DNA of 9,432 nt from an uncultured cyanobacterium. GTDB lineage: Bacteria > Cyanobacteriota > Cyanobacteriia > CACIAM-69d. Location of the stretch: assembly GCA_937894105.1 (NCBI GenBank), contig CALCTI010000187.1, positions 1 to 9,432 on the forward strand, given 5' to 3'. Below, piece after piece: positions 1 to 7,148 of the stretch (its first letter is position 1; every line of letters starts with the position of its first letter). A program made the position numbers and the translations under genes. The notes beneath the pieces were generated by a model. It was given only the letters and a program-made list of their open reading frames with translations, was not told where the DNA came from and made no database searches.

Positions 1-207
1 CACTCATTATCCGGACTTGATATGGCAGGTGAGGAGCCTCGAGGCTGTCATTCAGTCGTCACTGATGTAGAAAGTTGGGCATCATGCCTCAACACTTCTA
101 GCTATTTATTGAGCTGACTATAAAAGGGCATATACCTCTCACTGAGTAAGAGTTCTGGAGTTAGGGTCCGCCATCAATTAAATCTGGAATTTCAGTGATG
201 GCATGCC
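1..207. other. Left-edge stretch with no convincing gene
   Basis: No long reading frame is visible here. Plus frame 1 is open from the edge to a TGA at 112-114 (37 codons). It could be the tail of a gene lying to the left, but it shows no recognisable motif. The minus strand is closed by several stops. A perfect 12-bp palindrome, AGCCTCGAGGCT, sits at 35-46. A 7-bp inverted repeat (GCCATCA at 170-176, TGATGGC at 196-202) lies just downstream of the deacetylase stop. It has a 19-nt loop and no T-tract, so it is not a standard terminator. Confidence 0.5.
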
Positions 208-1197
208 CTAGCTAACCACCCCAAGCAAGGGGCGTAGGGTATAGTCCACACACTGAGCCAGGGTCTCCACGTTATAGCCTCCTTCTAAGCCAAAAATTAC
301 CGGACAGGATAAGCATAAGAGAGACTCTGTCAGCCATTGGTAATGTTCCGGCATCAGCAACAGTTCCGCTAAAGGGTCGGCGGCCGTTGCATCATATCCG
401 GCGCTAACGATTAGTAAATCCGGCTTAAAGTCACGTAAAAACGGCAGGACTTTTATCGTCCACTCCTTACCATAGGCGACGAAGTCACTGCCCGGCGCAA
501 CGGGAATATTCAAAATATGATTTGCCAATTCCTGCTCTGCATCTTGGGGAGAAGGCGCACCAGTTCCAGGGTAAGCCGGCGATTGATGAACTGAGCAGTA
601 GGCGATCGCCGGATGATTTTGCACAATATCCTGGGTACCGTTGCCGTGGTGTACGTCCCAATCCACAATGGCCACGCGATTAATCCCTGGTCGTGTCAAT
701 GCCTCAAGGGCGGCGATCGCTCCGTTTGAAAATAAACAAAACCCCATTCCCTGCTGGCGACAGGCATGATGTCCTGGCGGTCTCGCCAACACAAAAGCGT
801 AGGGGCCTATCGATGGGCTTTCTTGATTATTTTGATTGGATTGCGATCGCTGGTACACGTAATCCAGTGCATCCAACCAAGCCTGCACCGCCAATAGCCC
901 CACATCGTAGCTAGCAGGGGAAACGGGTGTATCAGCATCCAAGGCTCCGCCGCCTTGCCTAGCGAGTTCTTCCACTTGAGCCACATAGTTAAGAGAATGG
1001 GCTCGACCTATTACAGAAGTGACTAAATCAGGACGCGGAGAGGTGGGCGATCGCCATTGAAGGGACTTTAAATGCTCCTGAGCCTTCAAATAGCGAGTCA
1101 CCGCCCGTAACCGTAGCGGTGACTCTGGATGCGCCGGTCCCGTTTCGTGGTTTAAAAACTCATCGGAGTAAATCACACAAACCATAGGAAGACGCAC
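208..1197 (-). CDS. Histone deacetylase family protein (zinc-dependent deacetylase / amidohydrolase, AcuC/HDAC fold)
   Basis: The 329-residue product matches the arginase-deacetylase fold family, zinc hydrolases that remove acetyl groups from acetyl-lysine or acetylpolyamines. It is predicted to be cytoplasmic, with no signal peptide. Expected active-site elements are all visible: the His143-His144 pair in PPGHHA, zinc ligands Asp181 and His183 in VDWDVHHGNGTQ, zinc ligand Asp269 in SAGYDA, and the catalytic Tyr308 in LEGGYN. It should therefore be an active enzyme. The start is uncertain. GTG at 1197 gives the full frame, but an ATG at 1185 (residue 5) fits the family N-terminus (VCVIYSDEF...) equally well. 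Neither has a good Shine-Dalgarno sequence. A Q/N/S-rich insertion lies at about 117-129. The gene starts 33 bp after pilQ on the same strand, so co-transcription with the pilus operon is likely. The substrate cannot be read from the sequence. Confidence 0.93.
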   Translation of the reverse strand: MRLPMVCVIYSDEFLNHETGPAHPESPLRLRAVTRYLKAQEHLKSLQWRSPTSPRPDLVTSVIGRAHSLNYVAQVEELARQGGGALDADTPVSPASYDVGLLAVQAWLDALDYVYQRSQSNQNNQESPSIGPYAFVLARPPGHHACRQQGMGFCLFSNGAIAALEALTRPGINRVAIVDWDVHHGNGTQDIVQNHPAIAYCSVHQSPAYPGTGAPSPQDAEQELANHILNIPVAPGSDFVAYGKEWTIKVLPFLRDFKPDLLIVSAGYDATAADPLAELLLMPEHYQWLTESLLCLSCPVIFGLEGGYNVETLAQCVDYTLRPLLGVVS

Positions 1198-1230
1198 TTT
1201 GTCAGGATTAAAATCCCCTCGCTGAACGCT

Positions 1231-3426
1231 TTAACGCTCAGTGGAACGGCGAATAAACTCCTGGGCATCACGGCTAGGGGTATAGGTGTAACCCACCGTT
1301 GACGCATTGGAATCATCCAAAAGCTGAGGCGTAATTAACACCACCAGCTCCCGACGCTGATTATCCCGCTCAGTGCGACGGAACAGCGCTCCCAATAGGG
1401 GCAAATCACCCAAAATTGGAATCTTCGTTACCGTGCTGCGGTCTGTATCTTGAATAATCCCCGCCAGGACCAAGGTTTGACCATCGCGAACCCGAATTCG
1501 CCCAGAGGACAGACGGCGCTCAGAAATTAGCGTTACAAAAATACCTTGGGGACCAAAATTAGTATTTTCCCGCTCATCGAACTCCCCAATAGGAATCCGC
1601 AGTGACGGCGATACAGACAGGCTAATAAAACCATTGTCGTCAATCCGGTCCACCTGAACGCCCAAAATCAGCCCCGCCCGCTCCTTTTCCACCTCCGTGG
1701 AAATCGTTAGGGTGTCGCCACTTTGGTTAGTCTCAGATTCAATCGTTCCGACCACCTCTTCTGTCAGCTCCACCTGGGCCACTTGCCCCTCTTGAACCAC
1801 CAAAGTCGGGTCGGTCAAAATCTTCGCGTTGTTGTTCACCACCGCTAGCTGAAGCTGAGCCAGAAAGTCACTGCTGAAGTTAAAGGGACTGCCATTTTCC
1901 CCAAACACTTCCCCGTTAATGGAAATCGGAGCAGATCCTACGCCATTAATACTGCCGGGAGGAACACTAAAGGGCGCACCACGATCATTCCAATTAATGA
2001 TGCCAATACCGCCGGTATTCACAATACGGGTGCCATCAATACCGAAGGAGAAGCTGGTGCCAATACGTTCCGTCTCTAACAGGTTGATATCAATCACCCG
2101 CACGTTGACGGCTACCTGACGCACCCGCCCGTCAATTCGCGTTAGCTGCTCCGATGCCAGCGCCACCAAATCTCGCTGCCCTACCAACGTTAGGGAGTTG
2201 GTACGCTGGTCCACAGCCACCTGCAGTCCTCGCAAAATTGGAATCGAGTCCTGGGGTTCGTAGCGCAGTTCATTGATAGTGGTGCGCTCGGTGGTGGTGG
2301 TTTGAGTTAAAGGCGCGGACTGTACCTGTCCTTCGCCGCCTGTACCGCCTCCACTCTGCTGCTGGTTGCCCACGTTAACCTGGACCACCTCGGTTTGTCG
2401 CTCCGTAGCGGTAGAAGCACTTTCGGCTCCTAAGGTTACCAGGAAGCCAGCGGCGTTTTCAGCAGAAGTTTGGTTAATACGAATGGAGCGCACGATTACG
2501 TTACGGGCGCTGTTAGGTAGGGTCTTACCCACAAATACCGTTTGCCCCACGCGGTTTGCCTGGAGTCCACTAATGCGAAGCACGTAGTTAAATACGTCCT
2601 GAACTGGTTCGTTTTCAATATCAACACTAATGCGAGAGCTGCTTTCGCCACCGCCTTCACCAGACTCACTACCCGCTTCCGCAAAGGCAATATTAACGCC
2701 GCCGGCCCGAGCCAGCAGAGACAACACTTCTCGCACCGGAGCATCGCGCAGCACCAGGCGAGGAATAATCTGATTGGTTCCCAGGTTGACCGTGTAGGGG
2801 CGAATGGGAACGTCTGATACGGCAATGTCACCATGGGGAATAGCAACGGCGCGAGGTAGGGCGGGGGGCACCACTGGCTGCACAGCAGCTCGCTGCCCGT
2901 CAATGGTAACGTTGGGGTTTCCCACCATAACGCCAGAGGATGAGTCTGTTGTTTGGCGGCTCGCGGGGGGACGACTGGCTTGGCGATCGCCGGTGGAGGG
3001 CTGAGGTTCCCTAGCGGCTGGCGTTCCGGTCCCGGTGTAAGCCAGAACCAAGTTTCCAATATTTCCCGTTTGCCGAATCCGCCCCACTGGACGACTGCCG
3101 GCCCCTTTTACCGTCACCTGCACCGTCGCCGCATCTAGCTGGATTACTTCCACTATAGAAATGCCCGGTGCGGGATTTTCCCGAGTAATCTGTCCCCCCG
3201 GAATTCCCAAGCGAGCATCGGTTACATGAGCCACCAGGTCATTACCTTGGGGAGGCAAAAGAAAAATCTGAGGACGTTCGCTGGCGTCGGACATTAGCTC
3301 CACTTCAACGCCGTCGGAGGTGGTCCGCACTTGCACGTCCGAAACGGTGGTGATGGCCCAAGCGGGCTGAACCATTGCGGCAAGCCCACTAAACGCTATA
3401 CCACCTAGGATCTGACTGTACTTCAC
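1231..3426 (-). CDS. pilQ: Type IV pilus secretin PilQ (outer-membrane channel)
   Basis: The 731-residue product forms the gated outer-membrane ring through which the type IV pilus is extruded and retracted. Residues 1-24 are a signal peptide ending in AWA, giving a mature start at ITTVSD. An AMIN domain (peptidoglycan or envelope anchoring) spans about 25-130, followed by a Pro/Ser/Thr/Arg linker at about 131-200. A secretin/TonB short N-terminal domain is at about 218-300 and a secretin N1 (NolW-type) domain at about 308-432, interrupted by a Q/G/T-rich loop near 345-382. The C-terminal secretin domain is at about 436-702, with the signature KIPILGDLPLLGALFRR at 668-684. The start is GTG, supported by GAGGAG six bases upstream. 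Length and domain order are normal for cyanobacterial PilQ. The gap to pilO is 371 bp, so it may have its own promoter. Confidence 0.97.
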   Translation of the reverse strand: MKYSQILGGIAFSGLAAMVQPAWAITTVSDVQVRTTSDGVEVELMSDASERPQIFLLPPQGNDLVAHVTDARLGIPGGQITRENPAPGISIVEVIQLDAATVQVTVKGAGSRPVGRIRQTGNIGNLVLAYTGTGTPAAREPQPSTGDRQASRPPASRQTTDSSSGVMVGNPNVTIDGQRAAVQPVVPPALPRAVAIPHGDIAVSDVPIRPYTVNLGTNQIIPRLVLRDAPVREVLSLLARAGGVNIAFAEAGSESGEGGGESSSRISVDIENEPVQDVFNYVLRISGLQANRVGQTVFVGKTLPNSARNVIVRSIRINQTSAENAAGFLVTLGAESASTATERQTEVVQVNVGNQQQSGGGTGGEGQVQSAPLTQTTTTERTTINELRYEPQDSIPILRGLQVAVDQRTNSLTLVGQRDLVALASEQLTRIDGRVRQVAVNVRVIDINLLETERIGTSFSFGIDGTRIVNTGGIGIINWNDRGAPFSVPPGSINGVGSAPISINGEVFGENGSPFNFSSDFLAQLQLAVVNNNAKILTDPTLVVQEGQVAQVELTEEVVGTIESETNQSGDTLTISTEVEKERAGLILGVQVDRIDDNGFISLSVSPSLRIPIGEFDERENTNFGPQGIFVTLISERRLSSGRIRVRDGQTLVLAGIIQDTDRSTVTKIPILGDLPLLGALFRRTERDNQRRELVVLITPQLLDDSNASTVGYTYTPSRDAQEFIRRSTER

Positions 3427-3432
3427 CTTGAA

Positions 3433-3438
3433 CTCCTC
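3433..3438 (-). promoter_or_regulatory. Shine-Dalgarno sequence of pilQ
   Basis: On the minus strand this reads GAGGAG, six bases before the GTG at 3424-3426. It fixes a GTG start for pilQ, which is also the start that places the signal peptide correctly. Confidence 0.8.
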
Positions 3439-3609
3439 ACTGAGATGATTTTAGAAACTGAATAACGCTAAGAAACAAAGATAAGGAAAAAGCTTCAAAA
3501 GCAAGCTGGCTGATGGCGGAACGACTATGCCTAATACCTTAATAAGCGATGTGCTCAATAATTAGCTAGCTTATGCTGAGTTCCCTGGCGATCGCCACTT
3601 TTCTCACCC

Positions 3610-3657
3610 ATTTATAGCTAATTTATGGCTAGAACCCATAGCCAAAATTTATAGCAA
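3610..3657. repeat. 11-bp tandem repeat plus inverted repeat in the pilO-pilQ gap
   Basis: ATTTATAGCTA at 3610-3620 is followed directly by ATTTATGGCTA at 3621-3631 (10 of 11 identical). A partial third copy, ATTTATAGC, lies at 3647-3655. Between the second and third copies, TGGCTA (3626-3631) and TAGCCA (3639-3644) form a 6-bp inverted repeat with a 7-nt loop. No T-tract follows on either strand, so a terminator is unlikely. Confidence 0.75.
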
Positions 3658-3797
3658 AATTGCGTCAAGGACGGATCTTAGAACTTCCCCACAATAGTCT
3701 TAAACTCCATTGTCCACCCCACTGTAGCCGAGCTTTTTCAAAGGTTCCACCCAGAAGCGGCAATAAAAAGGAAAACCAGCCCCGTTTTACCCTGAAA

Positions 3798-4556
3798 TTA
3801 CTCAGCTTCCTCGCCCTCTTCCCCTTCTGCCGCCGCCGCCTCTGCCTGCTGCTGCTCCACTAGCTCCGACGAAGAAACTGGCGTTAGCACCTTCAAGTCC
3901 AGCGACGTGGCAATTTTCACTTTGGGCTGACCAGCCGCCACAAGCTGACCATTTTGGGCATCAAAGCGCACCGGCTGATTCGCCACCGTCAACTCTGAAT
4001 TGATATTGTCCACCACCAGCAAAGCCTGGTAACGCTCCAGGTTACGCAAAATATTGCTCGTTTGGTCAAAATCCCCCTCAAAGGTGACGGAAACCGTTTG
4101 CTCCCGCAGCTTGCCATTCACAGGGGTCCCCCAAGCGCCATTGTTCACCACAACAGCTCCCGCCTCATTGGGCTCAAACTTGACCAGACGACCAAACTGC
4201 TCCGTGACAATCCGGTTCAAATCTAGGGGCAATGCGGTTGTGGTCTCTTCACTGGGGAACAGTGCCAGCACTTGATTTTGTACCCCTTGGGCTTCCTCTA
4301 AATTTTGAAAGACCTCCTGTAAACGCTGGCGCTCTTCCTCCACACGCTCTAGCTGAGCTTCCTTTTCACTCACCTGAGCCTTAAGCTCCTGGTAGCTTTC
4401 GTACTTGGGCATTACAAAATTTACGCCTAGGTAAATGGCAGCTCCAATGCCAGCGATCGCGATACCAATTCCCTGGGTCGCCGGAGTCATCGTAATCCCA
4501 AAAACAACGGGATAATCCGCCCCAAAATCCTCTGCGCCAGCGTTACTCATTGTCAT
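3798..4556 (-). CDS. pilO: Type IV pilus inner-membrane assembly protein PilO
   Basis: The 252-residue product is a single-pass inner-membrane protein that pairs with PilN and helps connect the cytoplasmic PilM to the PilQ secretin. A cytoplasmic tail of about 26 residues precedes a Gly/Ala/Ile-rich membrane helix at about 27-50. A coiled coil follows at about 52-92 (KAQVSEKEAQLERVEEERQRLQ), then the periplasmic PilO core at about 98-228. The C-terminal tail (about 232-252) is very acidic and Ala/Gln/Glu-rich. It is encoded by runs of GCC/CTG-like triplets on the plus strand around 3827-3857, a place where length could vary. The ATG at 4556 is preferred over the one at 4550 because GAGGAG (4566-4571) is nine bases upstream of the first and fifteen from the second. 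Assignment rests on architecture and on its place between pilN and pilQ. Confidence 0.92.
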   Translation of the reverse strand: MTMSNAGAEDFGADYPVVFGITMTPATQGIGIAIAGIGAAIYLGVNFVMPKYESYQELKAQVSEKEAQLERVEEERQRLQEVFQNLEEAQGVQNQVLALFPSEETTTALPLDLNRIVTEQFGRLVKFEPNEAGAVVVNNGAWGTPVNGKLREQTVSVTFEGDFDQTSNILRNLERYQALLVVDNINSELTVANQPVRFDAQNGQLVAAGQPKVKIATSLDLKVLTPVSSSELVEQQQAEAAAAEGEEGEEAE

Positions 4557-4565
4557 TGTGCGTCA

Positions 4566-4571
4566 CTCCTC
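4566..4571 (-). promoter_or_regulatory. Shine-Dalgarno sequence of pilO
   Basis: On the minus strand this reads GAGGAG, nine bases before the ATG at 4554-4556. It favours that start over the in-frame ATG two codons later. Confidence 0.7.
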
Positions 4572-4666
4572 GTCGGTCCTTTTGGGTATTAATCTCAGCG
4601 TTAGTGGGTATAGAACTGAGTCACTCTAGAAAGCAAAAATCCTAAAACGCAAACTCTAAACAACAG

Positions 4667-5596
4667 CTACTCAGCACTGGGGGACTCGGTAGGTTCCGGC
4701 GATGGCGCAGCAGCCGGCTTGATTCCCGTTTGATCCATGATGGCCCGAATTTCCTCCAAGCGCACCACCAACCCCGCGGCCCCATTCCGGTCCAGCTCCT
4801 GAATCAAATCCTCCGCAGTACTTTCGGTATAAGCCGTTTCAATGGAATATTCCACCACCGGCGGCAAATTACCAATTTCCGCCTGCACCGCCTCTAGATC
4901 CGCCGGATTAACCACCGTATAAGACAATCCCTCAGGCAGCTCCTCAAAGGCAACCTGTTCCCCATCTTGGGGCACCTCGATGTTGGCGGGATTATCCTGA
5001 TACTCAGTGCGCACTAGCCTGGTGGCATCCACATCTAGAAAGGGAGACTGGCGCAACAGTAGCAAAAACTCACCAACGGACTCCACGGAAGACGCATTAC
5101 CGGCAATAATGATTTTTTTCTTCGGCGGCGGCGGTACCGCTTCTCCCTCCTTAGGGCGACTGGTGGCAGCCTTAGGAGCTTCCTCTCGCAGTTCCTGCAT
5201 CTGAACACCGAGGGGAAGGCGATCGCGAATATCTCCCAAAATGGCTGACCAGGCGCGAATTTTATTAAACACTCCCACCAGCGCTCGAGTTTGGTCCCGA
5301 ATAATTTGAGTTTCCGCCTTAGCCGTCTCTGCCCGGTCAATGTCCGCCTGCAGATCGCTCAAATTTTCATCAAGAGCAATTTGCTGCCCTTCCAGCTTAG
5401 ACATCTCGAGGTTCAGCCACAGAAACGCACCACCCACGATGCCCACCGCTGCCAACGCACCAGCAACCCCCAGGTAAAGGGGCGTCTGTCCTGCCAAGCT
5501 AATACCGCCGCCACTCTCTTTCTTTTTAGCCGCAGGCTTACCCCCCGACTGAAACTCAGGGCGATCCTTAAGGAAGTTGACGTTTAAGCTATACAT
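4667..5596 (-). CDS. pilN: Type IV pilus inner-membrane assembly protein PilN
   Basis: The 309-residue product is a bitopic inner-membrane protein. Its short cytoplasmic N-terminus, LNVNFLKDRP (residues 4-13), corresponds to the conserved PilN motif known in the family to bind PilM. A Lys/Gly-rich segment is followed by a membrane helix at about 39-63, then a coiled coil at about 64-105. A Pro/Lys linker (VPPPPKKK) lies near 154-161 and a ferredoxin-like PilN core at about 161-240. Beyond that is a C-terminal extension ending in a Pro/Ser/Glu-rich tail. It is longer than proteobacterial PilN (about 200 residues), and I take the extension to be a cyanobacterial feature. No ordinary Shine-Dalgarno sequence precedes the ATG; a perfect 15-bp palindrome occupies that position. 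The gaps are 210 bp to pilM and 110 bp to pilO. Confidence 0.93.
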   Translation of the reverse strand: MYSLNVNFLKDRPEFQSGGKPAAKKKESGGGISLAGQTPLYLGVAGALAAVGIVGGAFLWLNLEMSKLEGQQIALDENLSDLQADIDRAETAKAETQIIRDQTRALVGVFNKIRAWSAILGDIRDRLPLGVQMQELREEAPKAATSRPKEGEAVPPPPKKKIIIAGNASSVESVGEFLLLLRQSPFLDVDATRLVRTEYQDNPANIEVPQDGEQVAFEELPEGLSYTVVNPADLEAVQAEIGNLPPVVEYSIETAYTESTAEDLIQELDRNGAAGLVVRLEEIRAIMDQTGIKPAAAPSPEPTESPSAE

Positions 5597-5600
5597 AACG

Positions 5601-5615
5601 ATTACTGACAGTAAT
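5601..5615. promoter_or_regulatory. Perfect 15-bp palindrome at the pilN ribosome-binding position
   Basis: ATTACTG at 5601-5607 and CAGTAAT at 5609-5615 are exact reverse complements around one central base. They lie four bases upstream of the pilN ATG (5594-5596), where a Shine-Dalgarno sequence would be expected and none is seen. As DNA it could be an operator. As RNA, a strict hairpin would need a larger loop, leaving about six pairs. The function is inferred, not shown. Confidence 0.5.
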
Positions 5616-5712
5616 GACGGGAAAAGGTTCTGAATATTTCGGCATTTTTTAACGCGTTTTGGCGCGTGTGCCAGCGCATTGATTGAGCTCGTTCTTCAGC
5701 GCATCTAAATCA

Positions 5713-5740
5713 GGGCTCGTGACTTAGGGGCTTGTGACTT
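5713..5740. repeat. Tandem near-repeat GGGCTYGTGACTT in the pilM-pilN gap
   Basis: GGGCTCGTGACTT at 5713-5725 and GGGCTTGTGACTT at 5728-5740 differ at one of 13 positions, with a period of 15 bp. The same gap contains CAGCGCAT at 5672-5679 and 5697-5704 and CAGCGCCT at 5741-5748. Confidence 0.7.
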
Positions 5741-5806
5741 CAGCGCCTTTGCCTACCCTTAACCCCCGCATTGAGCGCCTTGAACGCTTTAATTTGCCAA
5801 CGCTAA

Positions 5807-6832
5807 CTACCCCGCTTTTTCATCAAGGGTTTCCCGCAGCCCCAAACCTAGCACAACCCCAAACCCAGGGCGCTGGCTGTAGGTAATGGCATCATCCCCC
5901 TCAATTCCCAGAGCATCAACGGGGTCAACACGACTGGTGGGAATATTTAGGCGGCTATTGAAAAACTGATCCGCATCACCGATCGCCGCCCCTGGTCCCG
6001 CCAGCAAAAGCTGCACAATTTCCAGATCCTCACTTTGGTTAAGGTAAAAATCAATCGACCGTCGTAGCTCGTCCGAGAGTTCCCCCATCATCTTGACGAT
6101 CGCCGCATTGCCTGGGTTCATTCCCGTGGTGCCCGTCCCCACCGAATCGTCGCTGGTAATGGGCACCGTCATTTCCATGAGCAAATCCGTATCCCGCGTC
6201 GGCGGCATATTCATCGCCCGATTCAGAGCCTCTTGAATTTGGAAAGTGCCCAGGGGAACCGTCCGAGAAAACTGGGGAATGCCATTGACGATAATGGCAA
6301 TTTCAGTGCTGTCAAATTCAATATCCAACAACACTACCGCCTGCTCTGGGGTATAAGCCCGTAGCTGGTCGCGGATCGTACGAATAAGGGCAAAGCTGGC
6401 GATTTCTAAGGTTTTAATCTGTAGTCCCGCCTGCTCGAAAGTATCCAAATAGGTGTCCGTCACCTCCCGACGGGTGGCCACCAGCAAGACCTGCACCTTT
6501 TCAATACCGTCCTCGTCGGTAAAATACCCTAGCTTTTGGTAATCCACATCCGCCTCTTCCCGAGGGAACGGCAAATATAGCCCCGCCTCCTGGTTCATAA
6601 AGTCCCGAAGTTCCTCGTCGTTAAGCTCCGCAGGAACGTGCATCAGGAGAATGCCTTCCGGTACCGGCACCGAAGACAGCACGTTGAGCTTATATTTTTG
6701 TCCTTTTTTCTGAACCTGAGCCAGATTAATTCGGTCCGGCGCAATTTCAATGCCAATGCCCTGCTTACCGCTGCCGACCAGGTTCCCCACGGCGTCTGTA
6801 AGGGGTGCAAGTAAATTTCCAACGGCGTTCAT
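5807..6832 (-). CDS. pilM: Type IV pilus assembly ATPase-like protein PilM (actin/FtsA fold)
   Basis: The 341-residue product is a cytoplasmic actin-like protein that binds nucleotide and the N-terminal tail of PilN, linking motor and membrane alignment complex. Visible family landmarks are the first phosphate-binding strand-turn GIGIEIAPDRINLAQV (25-40), the YLPF element (86-89), the second phosphate region LLDIEFDSTEIAIIVNG (168-184), FSRTVPLG (188-195), ELRRSIDFYLNQ (255-266) and the adenosine-type loop LLLAGPGAAI (275-284). The ending GLGLRE is typical. A short amphipathic N-terminal extension (about 20 residues, MNAVGNLLAPLTDAVGNLVG) precedes the fold and contains a repeated AVGNL. The ATG has a modest GAGGG about ten bases upstream. 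It is the first gene of the pil block and is divergent from the substrate-binding protein gene. Confidence 0.96.
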   Translation of the reverse strand: MNAVGNLLAPLTDAVGNLVGSGKQGIGIEIAPDRINLAQVQKKGQKYKLNVLSSVPVPEGILLMHVPAELNDEELRDFMNQEAGLYLPFPREEADVDYQKLGYFTDEDGIEKVQVLLVATRREVTDTYLDTFEQAGLQIKTLEIASFALIRTIRDQLRAYTPEQAVVLLDIEFDSTEIAIIVNGIPQFSRTVPLGTFQIQEALNRAMNMPPTRDTDLLMEMTVPITSDDSVGTGTTGMNPGNAAIVKMMGELSDELRRSIDFYLNQSEDLEIVQLLLAGPGAAIGDADQFFNSRLNIPTSRVDPVDALGIEGDDAITYSQRPGFGVVLGLGLRETLDEKAG

Positions 6833-6896
6833 AGTGGTGGTGCCCTCAACCGAATCTCCCAGAGTTCACATGCGTTCTTAGAACCTTTGCTTAAAA

Positions 6897-6922
6897 CCAA
6901 AGACTAAGGCCAAATACTAGGG
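6897..6922. repeat. 13-bp tandem duplication, CCAAAGACTAAGG type
   Basis: CCAAAGACTAAGG at 6897-6909 is followed directly by CCAAATACTAGGG at 6910-6922, 11 of 13 identical. Confidence 0.65.
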
Positions 6923-7001
6923 CTAAAGTTAAGCGCCTAGGGTCGAAGTTTTTGATGATGCTCGCCGGTGCTTTCAACTGTGCTCTGGGGCTGCTACCTA
7001 A

Positions 7002-7033
7002 TCTAATCCACAATTTTTCTAATCCACAATTTT
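7002..7033. repeat. 16-bp tandem duplication, TCTAATCCACAATTTT
   Basis: Two exact copies lie end to end at 7002-7017 and 7018-7033. The next bases begin a third copy (TC) and then diverge. A degenerate GGACAATTTT follows at 7039-7048. Confidence 0.9.
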
Positions 7034-7059
7034 TCAGCGGACAATTTTGAAAATTAGCT

Positions 7060-7101
7060 GGCAATTCAAGGGTAATTCGGGGTAATTCAATGGGCAATTC
7101 T
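7060..7101. repeat. Four copies of GGYAATTC at about one helical turn
   Basis: The octamer GGYAATTC occurs at 7060-7067, 7071-7078, 7081-7088 and 7093-7100, with start-to-start spacings of 11, 10 and 12 bp. The middle two are part of a direct 10-bp duplication, GGGTAATTCG/GGGTAATTCA (7070-7089). The near-10.5-bp period would place all copies on one face of the helix. Confidence 0.8.
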
Positions 7102-7118
7102 GAAGTTTGAGGACTCAA

Positions 7119-7148
7119 AAACTTAAAGCTCGTAAACTTGAAGCTCGT
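7119..7148. repeat. 15-bp tandem duplication, AAACTTRAAGCTCGT
   Basis: AAACTTAAAGCTCGT at 7119-7133 is followed directly by AAACTTGAAGCTCGT at 7134-7148, 14 of 15 identical. Confidence 0.9.

Larger units (their letters stand above)
3427..3797. other. Intergenic region between pilO and pilQ (371 bp)
   Basis: No supported gene lies here. A small plus-strand frame across 3660-3863 runs opposite the pilO 3' end and has no recognisable product. The stretch holds the pilQ ribosome-binding site, a HIP1 octamer at 3588-3595, and an ATTTATAGCTA-type tandem repeat with an inverted repeat near 3610-3657. On the minus strand, TTGAGC followed 16 bp later by TATTAG (about 3529-3556) is a possible sigma-70-like promoter for pilQ, but each hexamer matches only 4 of 6 positions. 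The size of the gap makes a separate pilQ promoter or RNA processing plausible. Confidence 0.5.

Noticed and set aside
1223..1234. TGAACGCTTTAA shared with 5781-5792 near the pilM stop
   Set aside because: A single 12-mer coincidence with no extension or structure. It overlaps the pilQ stop and is probably chance.
2496..3059. 187-codon minus-strand frame inside pilQ
   Set aside because: It overlaps the AMIN, linker and STN coding part of pilQ in another frame and shows no domain, so it is a shadow frame.
3660..3863. Plus-strand frame opposite the pilO 3' end
   Set aside because: It overlaps pilO antisense and ends in a Leu/Arg-rich run made by the triplet-rich pilO tail. It has no start signal or homology.
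6891..7118. 75-codon minus-strand frame upstream of pilM
   Set aside because: It starts with TTG without a clear ribosome-binding site, lies across tandem repeats, and codes a low-complexity Leu/Pro peptide with no recognisable motif.
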